Assembly: GCF_002920535.1 (NCBI RefSeq)
Contig: NZ_PQSS01000077.1
Span: 1-34,339, forward strand
Origin: Streptomyces sp. Ru71
Lineage (GTDB): Bacteria; Actinomycetota; Actinomycetes; Streptomycetales; Streptomycetaceae
Reading direction: 5' to 3'
DNA length: 34,339 bases
Shown here: positions 15,113 through 23,209 of the stretch, piece after piece
How positions within the stretch are numbered: position 1 is the first letter of the stretch
Layout of the letters: each line of letters opens with the position of its first letter
Made by a program: the position numbers and the translations under genes
Notes under the pieces: generated by a model
Databases searched by the model: none
Told to the model about the DNA's origin: nothing
Seen by the model: the letters and a program-made list of their open reading frames with translations, nothing else

Positions 15113-15172
15113 GCGGGGCCGTTGTGGCTGGTCGCGCCCCCGCGGCGGAGCCGCATATCGACACGGCCCCGC
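15113..15172 (+). repeat. Dispersed Streptomyces intergenic repeat, hairpin-forming
   Basis: The outer arms GCGGGGCCG (15113-15121) and CGGCCCCGC (15164-15172) are perfect complements, and an inner 5-bp stem GCGGC/GCCGC (15142-15154) sits between them. The segment GTGGCTGGTCGCGC (15124-15137) recurs in reverse complement at 27591-27604. I know this sequence type as a repeated intergenic element in Streptomyces. Here it follows the binding-protein gene and could terminate its transcript. Confidence 0.7.
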
Positions 15173-15217
15173 GCCCCCTAGGTGAGTCCCCTTACCCTTG
15201 GTTGAAAGGTGCCCTTC

Positions 15218-15991
15218 GTGTCCCTCAGCCGTAGAGCCGTTCTTGCCGCCGTTCCGCTCACCGTCGCCGCCGCGCCCTCCCGTGAGAAGTCCCGCACCCT
15301 CTATATCGCCGGTGATTCCACCGCCGCTCAGAAATACTCCGACGCCGCGCCCGAGACCGGGTGGGGAATGGCGTTGCCGTTCTTTGTGCACAAGGAACTC
15401 GTCGTCGCCAATCACGCGATGAACGGGCGCAGTTCCAGGAGTTTCGTCGACGAAGGGCGGCTGGACGCCATCCTCTCCGTCATCCGGCCCGGTGACCTCC
15501 TGCTCGTCCAGTTCGCGCACAACGACCAGAAGGCCGCCGATCCCACCCGGTACACCGAGCCCTGGACGACCTACCGGGAGTATCTGCGCCGGTACGTCGA
15601 CGGGGCACGGCGGCGCGGAGCGCGGCCGGTGCTGGCCACGCCCGTGGAGCGGCGGCGGTTCGACGCCGCGGGCAACGCCCAGCCGACGCACGGGGACTAC
15701 CCGGCGGCGATGCGGGCGCTCGCCGAGGAGGAGGGCGTGGCGCTGCTGGACGTCCAGGCCCTGTCGCTCGCCCTGTGGCAGCGGCTGGGCGTCGAGGAGA
15801 CCAAGACCTACTTCAACTGGACCGCGACCGAGCAGGACAACACGCACTTCAACCCGCCCGGCGCGATCGCCGTCGCCCGGCTCGTGGCGCGCGAGCTGCT
15901 GCGCACCCGGGTGCTCGCCCCGCGCGACGTGCGCCGGCTGGACGAGGAGATCCCCGCGTCCTGGATCACCTGGCCGGACCCCACCGCTTAG
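15218..15991 (+). CDS. Secreted rhamnogalacturonan acetylesterase (SGNH hydrolase, CE12-like)
   Basis: A 257-residue SGNH/GDSL esterase. Motifs seen are GDSTAA with nucleophile S34, NGRSSRSF (block II Gly70), FAHNDQ (block III N102) and DNTHFN (block V D207, H210). This set matches rhamnogalacturonan acetylesterases (RhgT/YesT, CE12), which remove acetyl groups from rhamnogalacturonan I. The N-terminus SLSRRAVLAAVPLTVAAAP resembles a Tat-type export signal. I chose GTG at 15218 because GAAAGG (15204-15209) is spaced eight bases from it; a GTG at 15209 would add three residues but overlaps that ribosome binding site. The gene lies between the binding protein and the second PL1 lyase. Its first 80 or so codons have relaxed third-position GC, like the end of the previous gene. 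Confidence 0.88.
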   Translation: MSLSRRAVLAAVPLTVAAAPSREKSRTLYIAGDSTAAQKYSDAAPETGWGMALPFFVHKELVVANHAMNGRSSRSFVDEGRLDAILSVIRPGDLLLVQFAHNDQKAADPTRYTEPWTTYREYLRRYVDGARRRGARPVLATPVERRRFDAAGNAQPTHGDYPAAMRALAEEEGVALLDVQALSLALWQRLGVEETKTYFNWTATEQDNTHFNPPGAIAVARLVARELLRTRVLAPRDVRRLDEEIPASWITWPDPTA

Positions 15992-16024
15992 CCCCACCTC
16001 CTTTGCAGAAAGAGAGCCGCACTC

Positions 16025-17347
16025 ATGCACGCACGTAAGTGGCATGCCCATGCCATGACTAGGGCGGCCGCGCTTGTCGGCTGCACCGCCCTCGTCCTGT
16101 CCGTCACCGGCACCGCCTCCGCCCACACGCCGCAGCGCGACCCGGCACGGCAGGTGCTGGGCGCGAACGACGGCTGGGCGGCGTACGGGACGGGCACCAC
16201 CGGCGGGGCCGGCGCCGACGCCGCCCACGTCTACACCGTCAGTACCTGGGCGCAGTTCAAGGCCGCCCTCGCGGACGGCGGTGACGCCCCGAAGATCATC
16301 AAGGTGAAGGGCACGATCGACGCCGTCTCCGAGGGCTGCGACGCCTTCGCCGCGCCCGACTACGACTTCGCCGCCTACCTGGAGAAGTACGCCCCCGAGC
16401 GGTGGGGGTACGACACCGACCTGGAGCAGGAGCCCGCCGACAGCCCCGAGGGCCTGCGCCGGGTGTCCGCCGCTCACCAGGCCAAGGAGATCAAGGCGAA
16501 CGTGCCCGCCAACACCACCGTCATCGGGGTGGGCCGCGACGCCGGCTTCAAGGGCGCGAGCCTGCAGATCAGCGGCGTCGACAACGTCATCGTCCGCAAT
16601 CTCGCCTTCGAAAGCCCGCTGGACTGCTTCCCGCAGTGGGACCCCACCGACGGCTCCACCGGCAACTGGAACTCCGAGTACGACAGCGCCGTGGTGTACG
16701 GCTCCACCCATGTCTGGCTGGACCACAACACCTTCACCGACGGCGCCCACCCGGACTCGTCGCTGCCGGTGTACTTCGGCATGACCTACCAGCAGCACGA
16801 CGGCGAGCTGGACATCGTCAAGGGCGCCGACTACGTCACCGCCTCCTGGAACGTCTTCGCCGACCACGACAAGACGATCCTCATCGGCAACAGCGACAGC
16901 GCGGCCACCGCCGCCGTCGACCGGGGGCATCTGAAGGCCACCTTCCACCACAACCTGTTCCGCAACCTGATCGAGCGGGCGCCGCGCGTGCGGTTCGGCC
17001 AGGTCGACTCCTACAACAACCACTTCGTTGCGGGCGACGGCTACTCCTACAGCCACGGCATCGGCATGGAGTCCCGGCTCGTCGCCGAGCACAACGCCTT
17101 CACGCTGCCCGCGGGCGTCTCCGCCGCGAAGATCCTCAAGAAGTGGAAGGAGGCCCCGGTCACCGCCGCCGACAACTGGGTCAACGGCCGTCCCACCGAT
17201 CTGATCGCCGTGCACAACGCGGAGATCCCCGGCGAGACCCTGGCCTCCGGCGCCGGCTGGACGCCCACCCTGCGCACCCACGTCGACCCGCCGCGCGCCG
17301 TGCCCGGCCTCGTCGACCACGGCGCGGGCGCCGGAAAGGTCCGCTGA
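16025..17347 (+). CDS. Secreted pectate lyase, polysaccharide lyase family 1 (second copy)
   Basis: A 440-residue PL1 beta-helix lyase, paralogous to the one at 6859-8157 (shared NDGWAAYGTGTTGGAGADAAHVYTV-like start, LDCFPQWDPTDGSTGNWNSEYD, and ERAPRVRFGQV). The catalytic motif Arg residues are R318 and R323. The signal peptide is long: MHARKWHAHAMTRAAALVGC and on to TASA. The ATG at 16025 has AGAAAGAGAGCC upstream; the internal ATG at 16055 would give a shorter, more conventional signal sequence but lacks a ribosome binding site. The gene is followed after one base by the pectin methylesterase, so esterase and lyase are produced together. The two PL1 copies may differ in preferred chain length or methylation, which cannot be read here. 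Confidence 0.92.
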   Translation: MHARKWHAHAMTRAAALVGCTALVLSVTGTASAHTPQRDPARQVLGANDGWAAYGTGTTGGAGADAAHVYTVSTWAQFKAALADGGDAPKIIKVKGTIDAVSEGCDAFAAPDYDFAAYLEKYAPERWGYDTDLEQEPADSPEGLRRVSAAHQAKEIKANVPANTTVIGVGRDAGFKGASLQISGVDNVIVRNLAFESPLDCFPQWDPTDGSTGNWNSEYDSAVVYGSTHVWLDHNTFTDGAHPDSSLPVYFGMTYQQHDGELDIVKGADYVTASWNVFADHDKTILIGNSDSAATAAVDRGHLKATFHHNLFRNLIERAPRVRFGQVDSYNNHFVAGDGYSYSHGIGMESRLVAEHNAFTLPAGVSAAKILKKWKEAPVTAADNWVNGRPTDLIAVHNAEIPGETLASGAGWTPTLRTHVDPPRAVPGLVDHGAGAGKVR

Positions 17348-17348
17348 C

Positions 17349-18452
17349 ATGGAACCCCTCGTCATCTCACGCAGAGGCTTCCTGGCCGCGAGTGCCGGCG
17401 CCGCCCTGGCGCTGGGCCTCGCGGCCCCCGCGGACGCCGCACCCCGCTCCAGGTTCGGCCGCTACGGCTCGCCCGCCGCCCGCCTGAACGAGCGCACCCT
17501 GTACGTCCACCCGGGCGGCGCGGGGGACTTCGCGAGCGTGGGCGCCGCCGTCGCCGCCGCGACCGGGCCCGGCTGGACGCTCGTCCTCGCGCCGGGCGTC
17601 TACCGGGAGACCGTCGCCGTCGACGCGAGCCGCACGGACATGACCTGGATCGGCGCCTCGGAGAATCCCCGGGACGCCGTGATCGTGTACGACAACGCGG
17701 CCGGTACGCCCAAGCCGGGCGGCGGCACCTACGGCACCAGCGGCTCGGCCACCGTCACCACGCAGGCCGACGGCTTCACCGCCCGCTGGATCACCTTCGC
17801 CAACGACTGGCTGCGCGCCGACCACCCCGGCGTCACCGGCACCCAGGCCGTGGCGCTCAAGGCGCAGGGCGACCGCAGCGCGTTCCACCACTGCCGCTTC
17901 CTCGGCCACCAGGACACCCTGTACGCCGACACCATGGCACTCGGCACGTTCGCCCGGCAGTACTTCGCCCACTGCTACGCCGAGGGCGACGTCGACTTCG
18001 TCTTCGGGCGGGCGACGGCGGTGTTCGAGCACTGCCACTTCCGCACCCTGGACCGCACCGACCTGCCCGCGCCGCCGTACGGCTTCGTCTTCGCGCCCTC
18101 CACGGCCGGCGCCAACCCGCGCGGCTACCTGGTCACCCGCAGCAGGGTCAGCAGCGAGGCGCCCGACGCCTTCTACAAGCTGGCCCGCCCGTGGGTGCCC
18201 AGCTCTGACACCACCGCCCGCCCGATGCTCACCGTCCGCGACACCTGGCTGGGCCCCGGCATCGACGCGGCCGCGCCCTACGCCGACATGCGGGACGCCT
18301 ACCCCTGGCAGAGCATGCGCTTCGCCGAGTACCGCGACACCGGGCCCGGAGCCGTCGTCACCGTGCCGGAGAACCGGCCGCAGCTCGGCCCCGAGGCGGC
18401 ACGGCAGCACACCCGGGAGAGCTACCTCGGCGACTGGAGGCCGTACGCGTAG
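17349..18452 (+). CDS. Secreted pectin methylesterase (pectinesterase, CE8)
   Basis: A 367-residue carbohydrate esterase family 8 protein that hydrolyses methyl esters of homogalacturonan. The N-terminus ISRRGFLAASAGAALALGLA is a clear twin-arginine signal, so it is probably exported folded. Catalytic residues are seen in GHQDTLYAD (D189) and EGDVDFVFGRA (D216); the usual LGRPW motif appears as LARPW with R280 kept. The ATG at 17349 begins one base after the upstream lyase stop, so the pair is co-translated. It is a separate single-domain version of the CE8 module that is fused to PL1 at 11709-13691; export route (Tat versus probable Sec) is one visible difference between them. Confidence 0.92.
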   Translation: MEPLVISRRGFLAASAGAALALGLAAPADAAPRSRFGRYGSPAARLNERTLYVHPGGAGDFASVGAAVAAATGPGWTLVLAPGVYRETVAVDASRTDMTWIGASENPRDAVIVYDNAAGTPKPGGGTYGTSGSATVTTQADGFTARWITFANDWLRADHPGVTGTQAVALKAQGDRSAFHHCRFLGHQDTLYADTMALGTFARQYFAHCYAEGDVDFVFGRATAVFEHCHFRTLDRTDLPAPPYGFVFAPSTAGANPRGYLVTRSRVSSEAPDAFYKLARPWVPSSDTTARPMLTVRDTWLGPGIDAAAPYADMRDAYPWQSMRFAEYRDTGPGAVVTVPENRPQLGPEAARQHTRESYLGDWRPYA

Positions 18453-18566
18453 CGGTGTCACCGCGTGCGCGAGGCTTGTGGCTTGACCGGATTTTTGCCT
18501 GCGAAAGAGGTATCGATCGGGCCACGGGCCTCGCGCCCGAGGGGGTGACGCGCGTAGAAACCTGTC

Positions 18567-19364
18567 ATGCATAAGCCACTGCGTTTCGCGGCCGCCGCGG
18601 CCGCCTGTGCCGTCGCCGGTGCCGCCCTGTACGGCGCCGGCGCGGCCACCGCCGACCAGTCGACCGCCAACTCCACGCACGAGCCGTACAACATCGGCGT
18701 CCTGGTCAAGGACATCGACACCTACTACGGCACCACGCTCGACGCGAACGGCGTCTACCAGGCCTCGCCCACCAGCCCGTACGCCGAGGACCTGGCCGAG
18801 ATCGACGCGGCCGCCCGGAAGTACATCGACGAGGCCGCCCGCAAGGCGCTGAAGAAGGGCGAGAAGCCGGCCGTCGTCTTCGACATCGACGACACCCTGC
18901 TGCTCAGCCTGGACTACGAGAAGAAGACCAACTACACGTACAACGGCACCACCTGGAGCGACTACGTCAACAAGGCCGACCGCCCGGCCGTGTTCGGCAG
19001 CCCCGAACTCGTGCGCTACGCCGAGTCCCACGGCGTCGAGGTCTTCTACAACTCCGGTCTCAGCGAGGCCCAGCGCGCCGCCGCCGTGGAGAACCTGAAG
19101 AAGGTCGGCGCCGATGTGAACCTGGACGCCGGTCACATGTTCCTCAAGGACAAGGCCAACCCGCCGGCCTACCTGGCCGACTGCGCCAAGCCCGGCGCCT
19201 GGAACTGCACCACCGTGCAGTACAAGGCGGGCACCCGCGCGCACATCGAGGACGACCTGGGCTACGAGATCATCGCCAACTTCGGCGACCAGTACTCCGA
19301 CCTCGAAGGCGGCCACGCCGACCGGACGTACAAGCTGCCGAACCCGACGTACTACGTCGGCTAG
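18567..19364 (+). CDS. Secreted HAD-family acid phosphatase (class B / subfamily IIIB)
   Basis: A 265-residue exported phosphatase. An N-terminal signal peptide (about 1-29, MHKPLRFAAAAAACAVAGAA, cleavage near TA-D) precedes the HAD nucleophile motif VVFDIDDTLLLS (D106, D108). Motif II is the Ser of FYNSGLSE, and the late HIEDDLGYEIIANFGDQYSD supplies the acidic residues of motif IV and the IGDQ-like tail of acid phosphatases. It should release phosphate from organic monoesters at the cell surface. A TTGACC at 18483 could be a -35 box but no convincing -10 follows, so no promoter is annotated. It ends before a strong hairpin (19383-19424). The link with the pectin genes is only positional. 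Confidence 0.87.
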   Translation: MHKPLRFAAAAAACAVAGAALYGAGAATADQSTANSTHEPYNIGVLVKDIDTYYGTTLDANGVYQASPTSPYAEDLAEIDAAARKYIDEAARKALKKGEKPAVVFDIDDTLLLSLDYEKKTNYTYNGTTWSDYVNKADRPAVFGSPELVRYAESHGVEVFYNSGLSEAQRAAAVENLKKVGADVNLDAGHMFLKDKANPPAYLADCAKPGAWNCTTVQYKAGTRAHIEDDLGYEIIANFGDQYSDLEGGHADRTYKLPNPTYYVG

Positions 19365-19382
19365 TTCCCCCGCACACGGCGA

Positions 19383-19424
19383 CGGCGGCGCCCCCACCGG
19401 TCCTCACCGGCGGGGGCGCCGCCG
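19383..19424. terminator. Strong GC hairpin terminator after the acid phosphatase gene
   Basis: CGGCGGCGCCCCC-A-CCGG (19383-19400) pairs with CCGG-C-GGGGGCGCCGCCG (19407-19424) around a 6-nt loop, with one internal mismatch. It lies 19 bases after the stop. There is no U tract, as is common in actinomycetes. Confidence 0.8.
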
Positions 19425-19484
19425 CGCGCCGGCCGCGGCCGTCACCCGTAGCCGATGAAGGGTTGCCGCGGCCGCCGGGCTTCT

Positions 19485-19637
19485 CTACGAGCCGCTCCCG
19501 TCCGCCGGGTGCGCGGCGAAGTCGCCGCCGACCGTGAGCTGCCTGCCGGACGCCGCCGCGGTGATGGTGTAGCGGAACGTCGTGTACGGGAATTCGAACA
19601 CCGCATGACGGACCGAACCCGGGGCGAGGGCGCGCAC
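19485..19637 (-). pseudogene. Possible C-terminal remnant of a lost gene
   Basis: On the minus strand, one frame ending at the TAG 19485-19487 reads through about 50 codons with strong G/C third-position bias, including AVFEFPYTTFRYTITAAASG and QLTVGGDFAAHPADGSGS. This looks like the amphipathic beta-rich tail of a real protein. The frame is cut off upstream by the terminator of the penicillin-binding protein gene (19644-19672), and no ribosome binding site precedes the possible GTG at 19637. I do not recognise the family. It could also be a tiny gene or chance. Confidence 0.35.
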
Positions 19638-19643
19638 ACGAAA

Positions 19644-19672
19644 GGGGGGCAGCCCCCGAGCGGCTGCCCCCC
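19644..19672 (-). terminator. Terminator of the penicillin-binding protein gene
   Basis: GGGGGGCAGCC (19644-19654) and GGCTGCCCCCC (19662-19672) form a perfect 11-bp stem with a 7-nt loop, 16 bases beyond the minus-strand stop at 19689. It faces the acid phosphatase terminator. The 19365-19688 gap holds these two hairpins and the remnant at 19485-19637, and I see nothing else in it. Confidence 0.85.
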
Positions 19673-19688
19673 AACTCCCTCGTACCGG

Positions 19689-21140
19689 CTAGCTCTTCAG
19701 CGCCGCCTTCATCATCGCCTTGGCCACCGGCGCGGCCAGGCCGTTGCCGCTGACCTCCGAGCGGGCCGCGTCGGACTGCTCGACCATGACCGCCACCGCG
19801 ACCTCCTTGTCGCCGGCCTTGGCGTAGGAGGTGAACCAGGCGTACGGCGTCTTGCTGTTGTTCTCGCCGTGCTGGGCCGTACCGGTCTTGCCGCCGACGG
19901 TCGCGCCGGATATCCGGGCATTGGTGCCGGTGCCCTCCTCGACGACCGTCTGCATCGCCGACTGCAGCTGCTCGGCGGTGCCGGAGCTGACGATCTCCTT
20001 GCTCTGCGCGTCGTCGTCGTAGTCCTGCAGCACATCCCCTCCGCTGTCGGTGACCTGGGAGACCATGTGCGGCGAGACCAGCTTGCCGCCGTTCGCGATC
20101 GCCGCCGACACCATCGCCATCTGCAGCGGCGTCGCCGTCACGTCGAACTGCCCGATACCGGTCAGCGCCGTCTGCGCCTTGTCCATCTCCTTGGGGTACA
20201 CGCTGGGGTACGCCCGCACCGGCACGTCCTGCGCCTCGTCGTTGAAGCCGAACTTCTCGGCCATCGCCCGCACCTTGTCCTGGCCCAGGTCCACCGCCAT
20301 CTTCGCGAAGACGTTGTTGCAGGAGTACTGCAGCGCGACCCGGATCGAGGCGTTCTCGCACGGCGCCGACGGGTTCTCGTTGCTCAGGTCCCGCGTGGTG
20401 CCCGGCAGCCGGTACGGGTCCGGGCTGACGGTGTGCTGGTCCACCGACGAGTACAGCCCGTCCTCCAGCGCGGCCGCCGCCACCACCAGCTTGAACGTCG
20501 AGCCCGGCGGCAGCGGCTGACGCAGGCCCCGGTTGTTCAGCGGCTTGTCGGAGTCGGCGTTCAGCTCCTTCCACGCCTTGCCCGCGGTGTTGGCGTCGGT
20601 GAGCGCGGACGGGTCGTACGACGGTGTCGACACCACGGCGAGGATCCGGCCCGTCTTCGGGTCGATGGCTACGGCCCCGCCCTTGTTGTCGCCGAGCGCC
20701 TTGTACGCCGCCTTCTGCACGTCCGGGTCGATCGTCGTCAGCACGTTGCCCGGGTCGGCCCGCTTGCCGGTGACCGTGTCCATCACCGTCCGCAGCCGCG
20801 GGTCCGTGCCGTTGAGCAGCTCCGAGTAGATGCCCTCCAGCTGGGTCGGGGCGTAGGCCTGCGACGCGTAGCCCGTCACCGCCGCGTACAGCCTGCCGTC
20901 CGTGTAGGTGCGCTTGTACTCCAGATCACCCCCCGACGTCCGCGTCGAGCCGGTCACGGAACGCCCGGCCACGATGATGTTGCCGAGCGGCTCCGCGTAC
21001 GTCTGGATCGCGTTGCGCCGGTTGTCCTTGTCGTCCGCGAGCGCCGTGCCGTCGTAGAACTGCACCCAGGTCGCCCGCACCAGCAGGGCGAGCACCAGGA
21101 GCAGCGCGAAGACCGATGCGCGCCTGATCGTCTTGTTCAT
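19689..21140 (-). CDS. Penicillin-binding protein, PbpA-like class B transpeptidase
   Basis: A 483-residue membrane-anchored cell-wall transpeptidase. One N-terminal helix (about 8-21, SVFALLLVLALLVRA) leaves the rest outside. The penicillin-binding domain has the three active-site motifs in order: S214-T-F-K217 in PPGSTFK, S273-C-N275 in QYSCNN and K418-T-G in GGKTGTAQ. The N-terminal region (about 40-140) is the short dimerisation-like segment of PbpA rather than a glycosyltransferase, so it cross-links peptidoglycan only. Streptomyces pbpA usually follows an ftsW/rodA gene; here it stands alone, so it is probably one of the extra PBP2-type paralogues. The ATG at 21138-21140 has only ATCGGG before it, a poor ribosome binding site. 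It ends at a strong terminator. Confidence 0.88.
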   Translation of the reverse strand: MNKTIRRASVFALLLVLALLVRATWVQFYDGTALADDKDNRRNAIQTYAEPLGNIIVAGRSVTGSTRTSGGDLEYKRTYTDGRLYAAVTGYASQAYAPTQLEGIYSELLNGTDPRLRTVMDTVTGKRADPGNVLTTIDPDVQKAAYKALGDNKGGAVAIDPKTGRILAVVSTPSYDPSALTDANTAGKAWKELNADSDKPLNNRGLRQPLPPGSTFKLVVAAAALEDGLYSSVDQHTVSPDPYRLPGTTRDLSNENPSAPCENASIRVALQYSCNNVFAKMAVDLGQDKVRAMAEKFGFNDEAQDVPVRAYPSVYPKEMDKAQTALTGIGQFDVTATPLQMAMVSAAIANGGKLVSPHMVSQVTDSGGDVLQDYDDDAQSKEIVSSGTAEQLQSAMQTVVEEGTGTNARISGATVGGKTGTAQHGENNSKTPYAWFTSYAKAGDKEVAVAVMVEQSDAARSEVSGNGLAAPVAKAMMKAALKS

Positions 21141-21201
21141 CCCGATGAGAGGACGAGCGGGAGTACGGCGATCGTTCCCGTGTGCGTGGATTTCTCATCG
21201 T

Positions 21202-21297
21202 CCGCTCAGGAAACCGGTGCCTGCCGTCCGCTCAGGAAACCGGTGCCTGCCGCCCGCTCAGGAGACCGATGACTGCCGCCCGCTCAGGAAGCCCGCC
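21202..21297. repeat. 26-bp tandem repeats covering the 3' end of the response-regulator gene
   Basis: Units of 26 bp begin with CCGCTCAGGA at 21202, 21228 and 21254, with a partial unit at 21280. Units 1 and 2 differ by one base; unit 3 has three more changes. Units 3 and 4 contain the last codons and the stop (21258-21260) of the minus-strand response regulator, and units 1-2 lie beyond it. Confidence 0.88.
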
Positions 21298-21932
21298 TCG
21301 TACGCCGCGATCACCGCCTGGGTGCGGTCCCGGGTGCCGGTCTTGGCCAGCACGGACGCCACATGGGTCTTCACCGTCGCCGGGCCCACCCCCATGCGCC
21401 GGGCGATCTCCGCGTTGGTCAGCCCGGACGCCATCAGCCGCAGCACCTCGCCCTCGCGTTCCGTGAGCCTTCTCACCCAGGCGGCGGGGGCCGGGCGGGC
21501 CCGGGCGTGCGCCGCAGCGAGGGTGCGCACGGCCGACGGGAACAGCAGGGTGTCGCTGCGCGCGACCAGCCGCACCGCCTGCACCAGCGTGTCGGCGTCC
21601 GCCCGCTTCAGCAGGAACCCGGCGGCGCCCGCACGCAGCGCGTCGTACACGTACGAGTCGTTCTCGAAGGTCGTGACGACGACAACGCGCGGCGGGTCGT
21701 CGAGCGTGGCCAGGAGCTGCTCGGTGGCGCGGATGCCGTCGATCCCGGGCATGCGCACATCCATCAGCACCACGTCGGGCCGCCGGTCCCGGACGACGGC
21801 CACGGCCTCGGCGCCGGTCGCCGCCTCCCCGACCACCTCCAGGTCCTCCTCGGCGGACAGGATGGCGTGCAGCGCGGTGCGGACCATGCGCTCGTCGTCG
21901 GCGAGGACGATCCGGATCGGCTCACTGCTCAT
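21258..21932 (-). CDS. NarL/FixJ-family response regulator
   Basis: A 224-residue two-component regulator. The receiver domain (about 6-122) contains the acidic pocket ADDE, phospho-acceptor D58 in VVLMDVRMPG, the Thr in VVVTTFEND and the Lys in GFLLKRADAD. The C-terminal LuxR-type helix-turn-helix (about 155-215) reads LTEREGEVLRLMASGLTNAE then IARRMGVGPATVKTHVASVL. It should bind DNA when phosphorylated by the adjacent kinase. The ATG at 21930-21932 overlaps the kinase stop by four bases, so the two are translationally coupled. The last codons lie in a tandem 26-bp repeat, so the C-terminal residues (after EAGFLSG) may be lineage-specific. Target genes are unknown; the membrane protein at the head of the operon is a candidate. 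Confidence 0.92.
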   Translation of the reverse strand: MSSEPIRIVLADDERMVRTALHAILSAEEDLEVVGEAATGAEAVAVVRDRRPDVVLMDVRMPGIDGIRATEQLLATLDDPPRVVVVTTFENDSYVYDALRAGAAGFLLKRADADTLVQAVRLVARSDTLLFPSAVRTLAAAHARARPAPAAWVRRLTEREGEVLRLMASGLTNAEIARRMGVGPATVKTHVASVLAKTGTRDRTQAVIAAYEAGFLSGRQSSVS

Positions 21933-23209
21933 TCGGGTCCCTTCCCGGTCTCGGCCCACGCGGCTGCCCGCATCGGCAGGCGGACGTGCAGCCGCCACAC
22001 CCCGCCGGCCCGGCCGGCCTCGGCCGTGCCGCCCAGCAGCCGGGCCCGGTCGGCGACCCCGCGCAGACCGTGGCCGCCGCCGGGCCGGGCGGCCGGGGCC
22101 CCGTGGAGGGGATTGGTGACGGTGATCTCCAGGTGCTCCCCGGCCGCCGCGATCCGCACGGTCACCTCGGTGCCGCCACCGGTGTGCCGCAGGGCGTTGC
22201 TCAGCCCCTCCTGCACGATCCGGTACGCCTCCCGGGAGACCAGGTCGGGCAGCGCGGCCGGCTCGACACCGACGTCGGCCCGCACCCGCAGCCCGCCCGC
22301 ACGGGTGCGGGCCAGCAGGCCGTCCAGGTCGGCGGCGAGGGTGGGCGCGGGCGCCGTGCCCGGGGCGTCCCCGGCGCGCAGCACCCCGAGCACGGCGTCG
22401 AGTTCGCCGACCGTGCGCCGGGTGGTCTCCTCGATCGCGGCGAGCGCCTCGCGGACGAACCCCGGGTCGCTGTCCAGCACCCGGCGGGCCGCGCTCGCCT
22501 GGAGGGTGACCGCGCTGAGGGCGTGCCCGACGGAGTCGTGCAGCTCGCGGGCGAGCCTGTTGCGTACGGCCAGGTCGGCGGCGCGCGCCTCGGCGGCAGC
22601 CAGCCGATCCTCCGGCGTCGGGCCCAGCAGCGCGGGCGCCGCCCGGGCGAGCAGGGCACCGCAGCCGGCCGCGCACCCGGCGAGCGCCACCAGCATGGCC
22701 AGGCCGGCGACCGGCGTGAGCGCCAACGCCCAGGGCTCACCGAGGACTTCGGGCATCCCGAGCCGTGTCCCGCCCAGCGTCGTGAACAGCGGCAGCACCA
22801 TCAGCACGACCGCGAAAGGCGGCACCGCCAGCGACATCCCGGAGACGATCCCGCCGAGGCCCAGATGCAGCGTGAACCAGGCCGCCGTCCGGCCGCGCGC
22901 GACCCGGCCCTGGGCCGGGGTGGGGGAGAGGGCGTCGGCGTCGATCCCGCACAGGGTGCGCGCCGCGCCCGCCTCCAGCGGCCGGGTCATCGGGAACACG
23001 GCGGCGGTGAGCGCGGCCAGCGGCAACCCCAGGGCGAAGGACAGCAGTTGCAGTGGCAGGTCGCCGAGGAGGTACCGGGAGTCCAGGGCGGGCCCGACGA
23101 TCACCTGGCCGACGAGGACGTACGGCATGGCGAGCGCGCCGCCGAGGATCAGATGGATCCAGCGCCGGCGTGCCCGCCCTCCGAACAGCAGCCGGACTCC
23201 GGATCTCAC
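21929..23209 (-). CDS. NarL-type sensor histidine kinase (HisKA_3)
   Basis: A 426-residue membrane kinase. About four to six hydrophobic segments span residues 17-190 with little room for an extracellular sensor, as in many actinobacterial NarL-type kinases. The dimerisation and phosphotransfer helix has RELHDSVGHALSAV with H224. The ATPase domain shows the N box REAYRIVQEGLSNALRHTG (N338) and the Gly box GGGHGLRGVADRARLLGG. I chose GTG at 23209, which overlaps the stop of the upstream membrane-protein gene (GTGA); the frame is open further upstream but only as a shadow of that gene. The stop overlaps the response-regulator start (ATGA). The signal may be membrane or envelope stress, but nothing in the sequence proves it. 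Confidence 0.88.
   Translation of the reverse strand: MRSGVRLLFGGRARRRWIHLILGGALAMPYVLVGQVIVGPALDSRYLLGDLPLQLLSFALGLPLAALTAAVFPMTRPLEAGAARTLCGIDADALSPTPAQGRVARGRTAAWFTLHLGLGGIVSGMSLAVPPFAVVLMVLPLFTTLGGTRLGMPEVLGEPWALALTPVAGLAMLVALAGCAAGCGALLARAAPALLGPTPEDRLAAAEARAADLAVRNRLARELHDSVGHALSAVTLQASAARRVLDSDPGFVREALAAIEETTRRTVGELDAVLGVLRAGDAPGTAPAPTLAADLDGLLARTRAGGLRVRADVGVEPAALPDLVSREAYRIVQEGLSNALRHTGGGTEVTVRIAAAGEHLEITVTNPLHGAPAARPGGGHGLRGVADRARLLGGTAEAGRAGGVWRLHVRLPMRAAAWAETGKGPE

Noticed and set aside
18483..18513. Promoter for the acid phosphatase based on TTGACC
   Set aside because: The best -10 candidates at 17-19 base spacing (GAGGTA, AGGTAT) are poor matches.
19455..21272. A 605-codon plus-strand open frame across the penicillin-binding protein
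   Set aside because: It reads as Arg/Val/Gly-rich low-complexity sequence and crosses a terminator and the complementary strand of a gene with all three PBP motifs.
21202..21297. CRISPR array
   Set aside because: The repeats are directly adjacent with no spacers, partly coding, and no cas genes are present.
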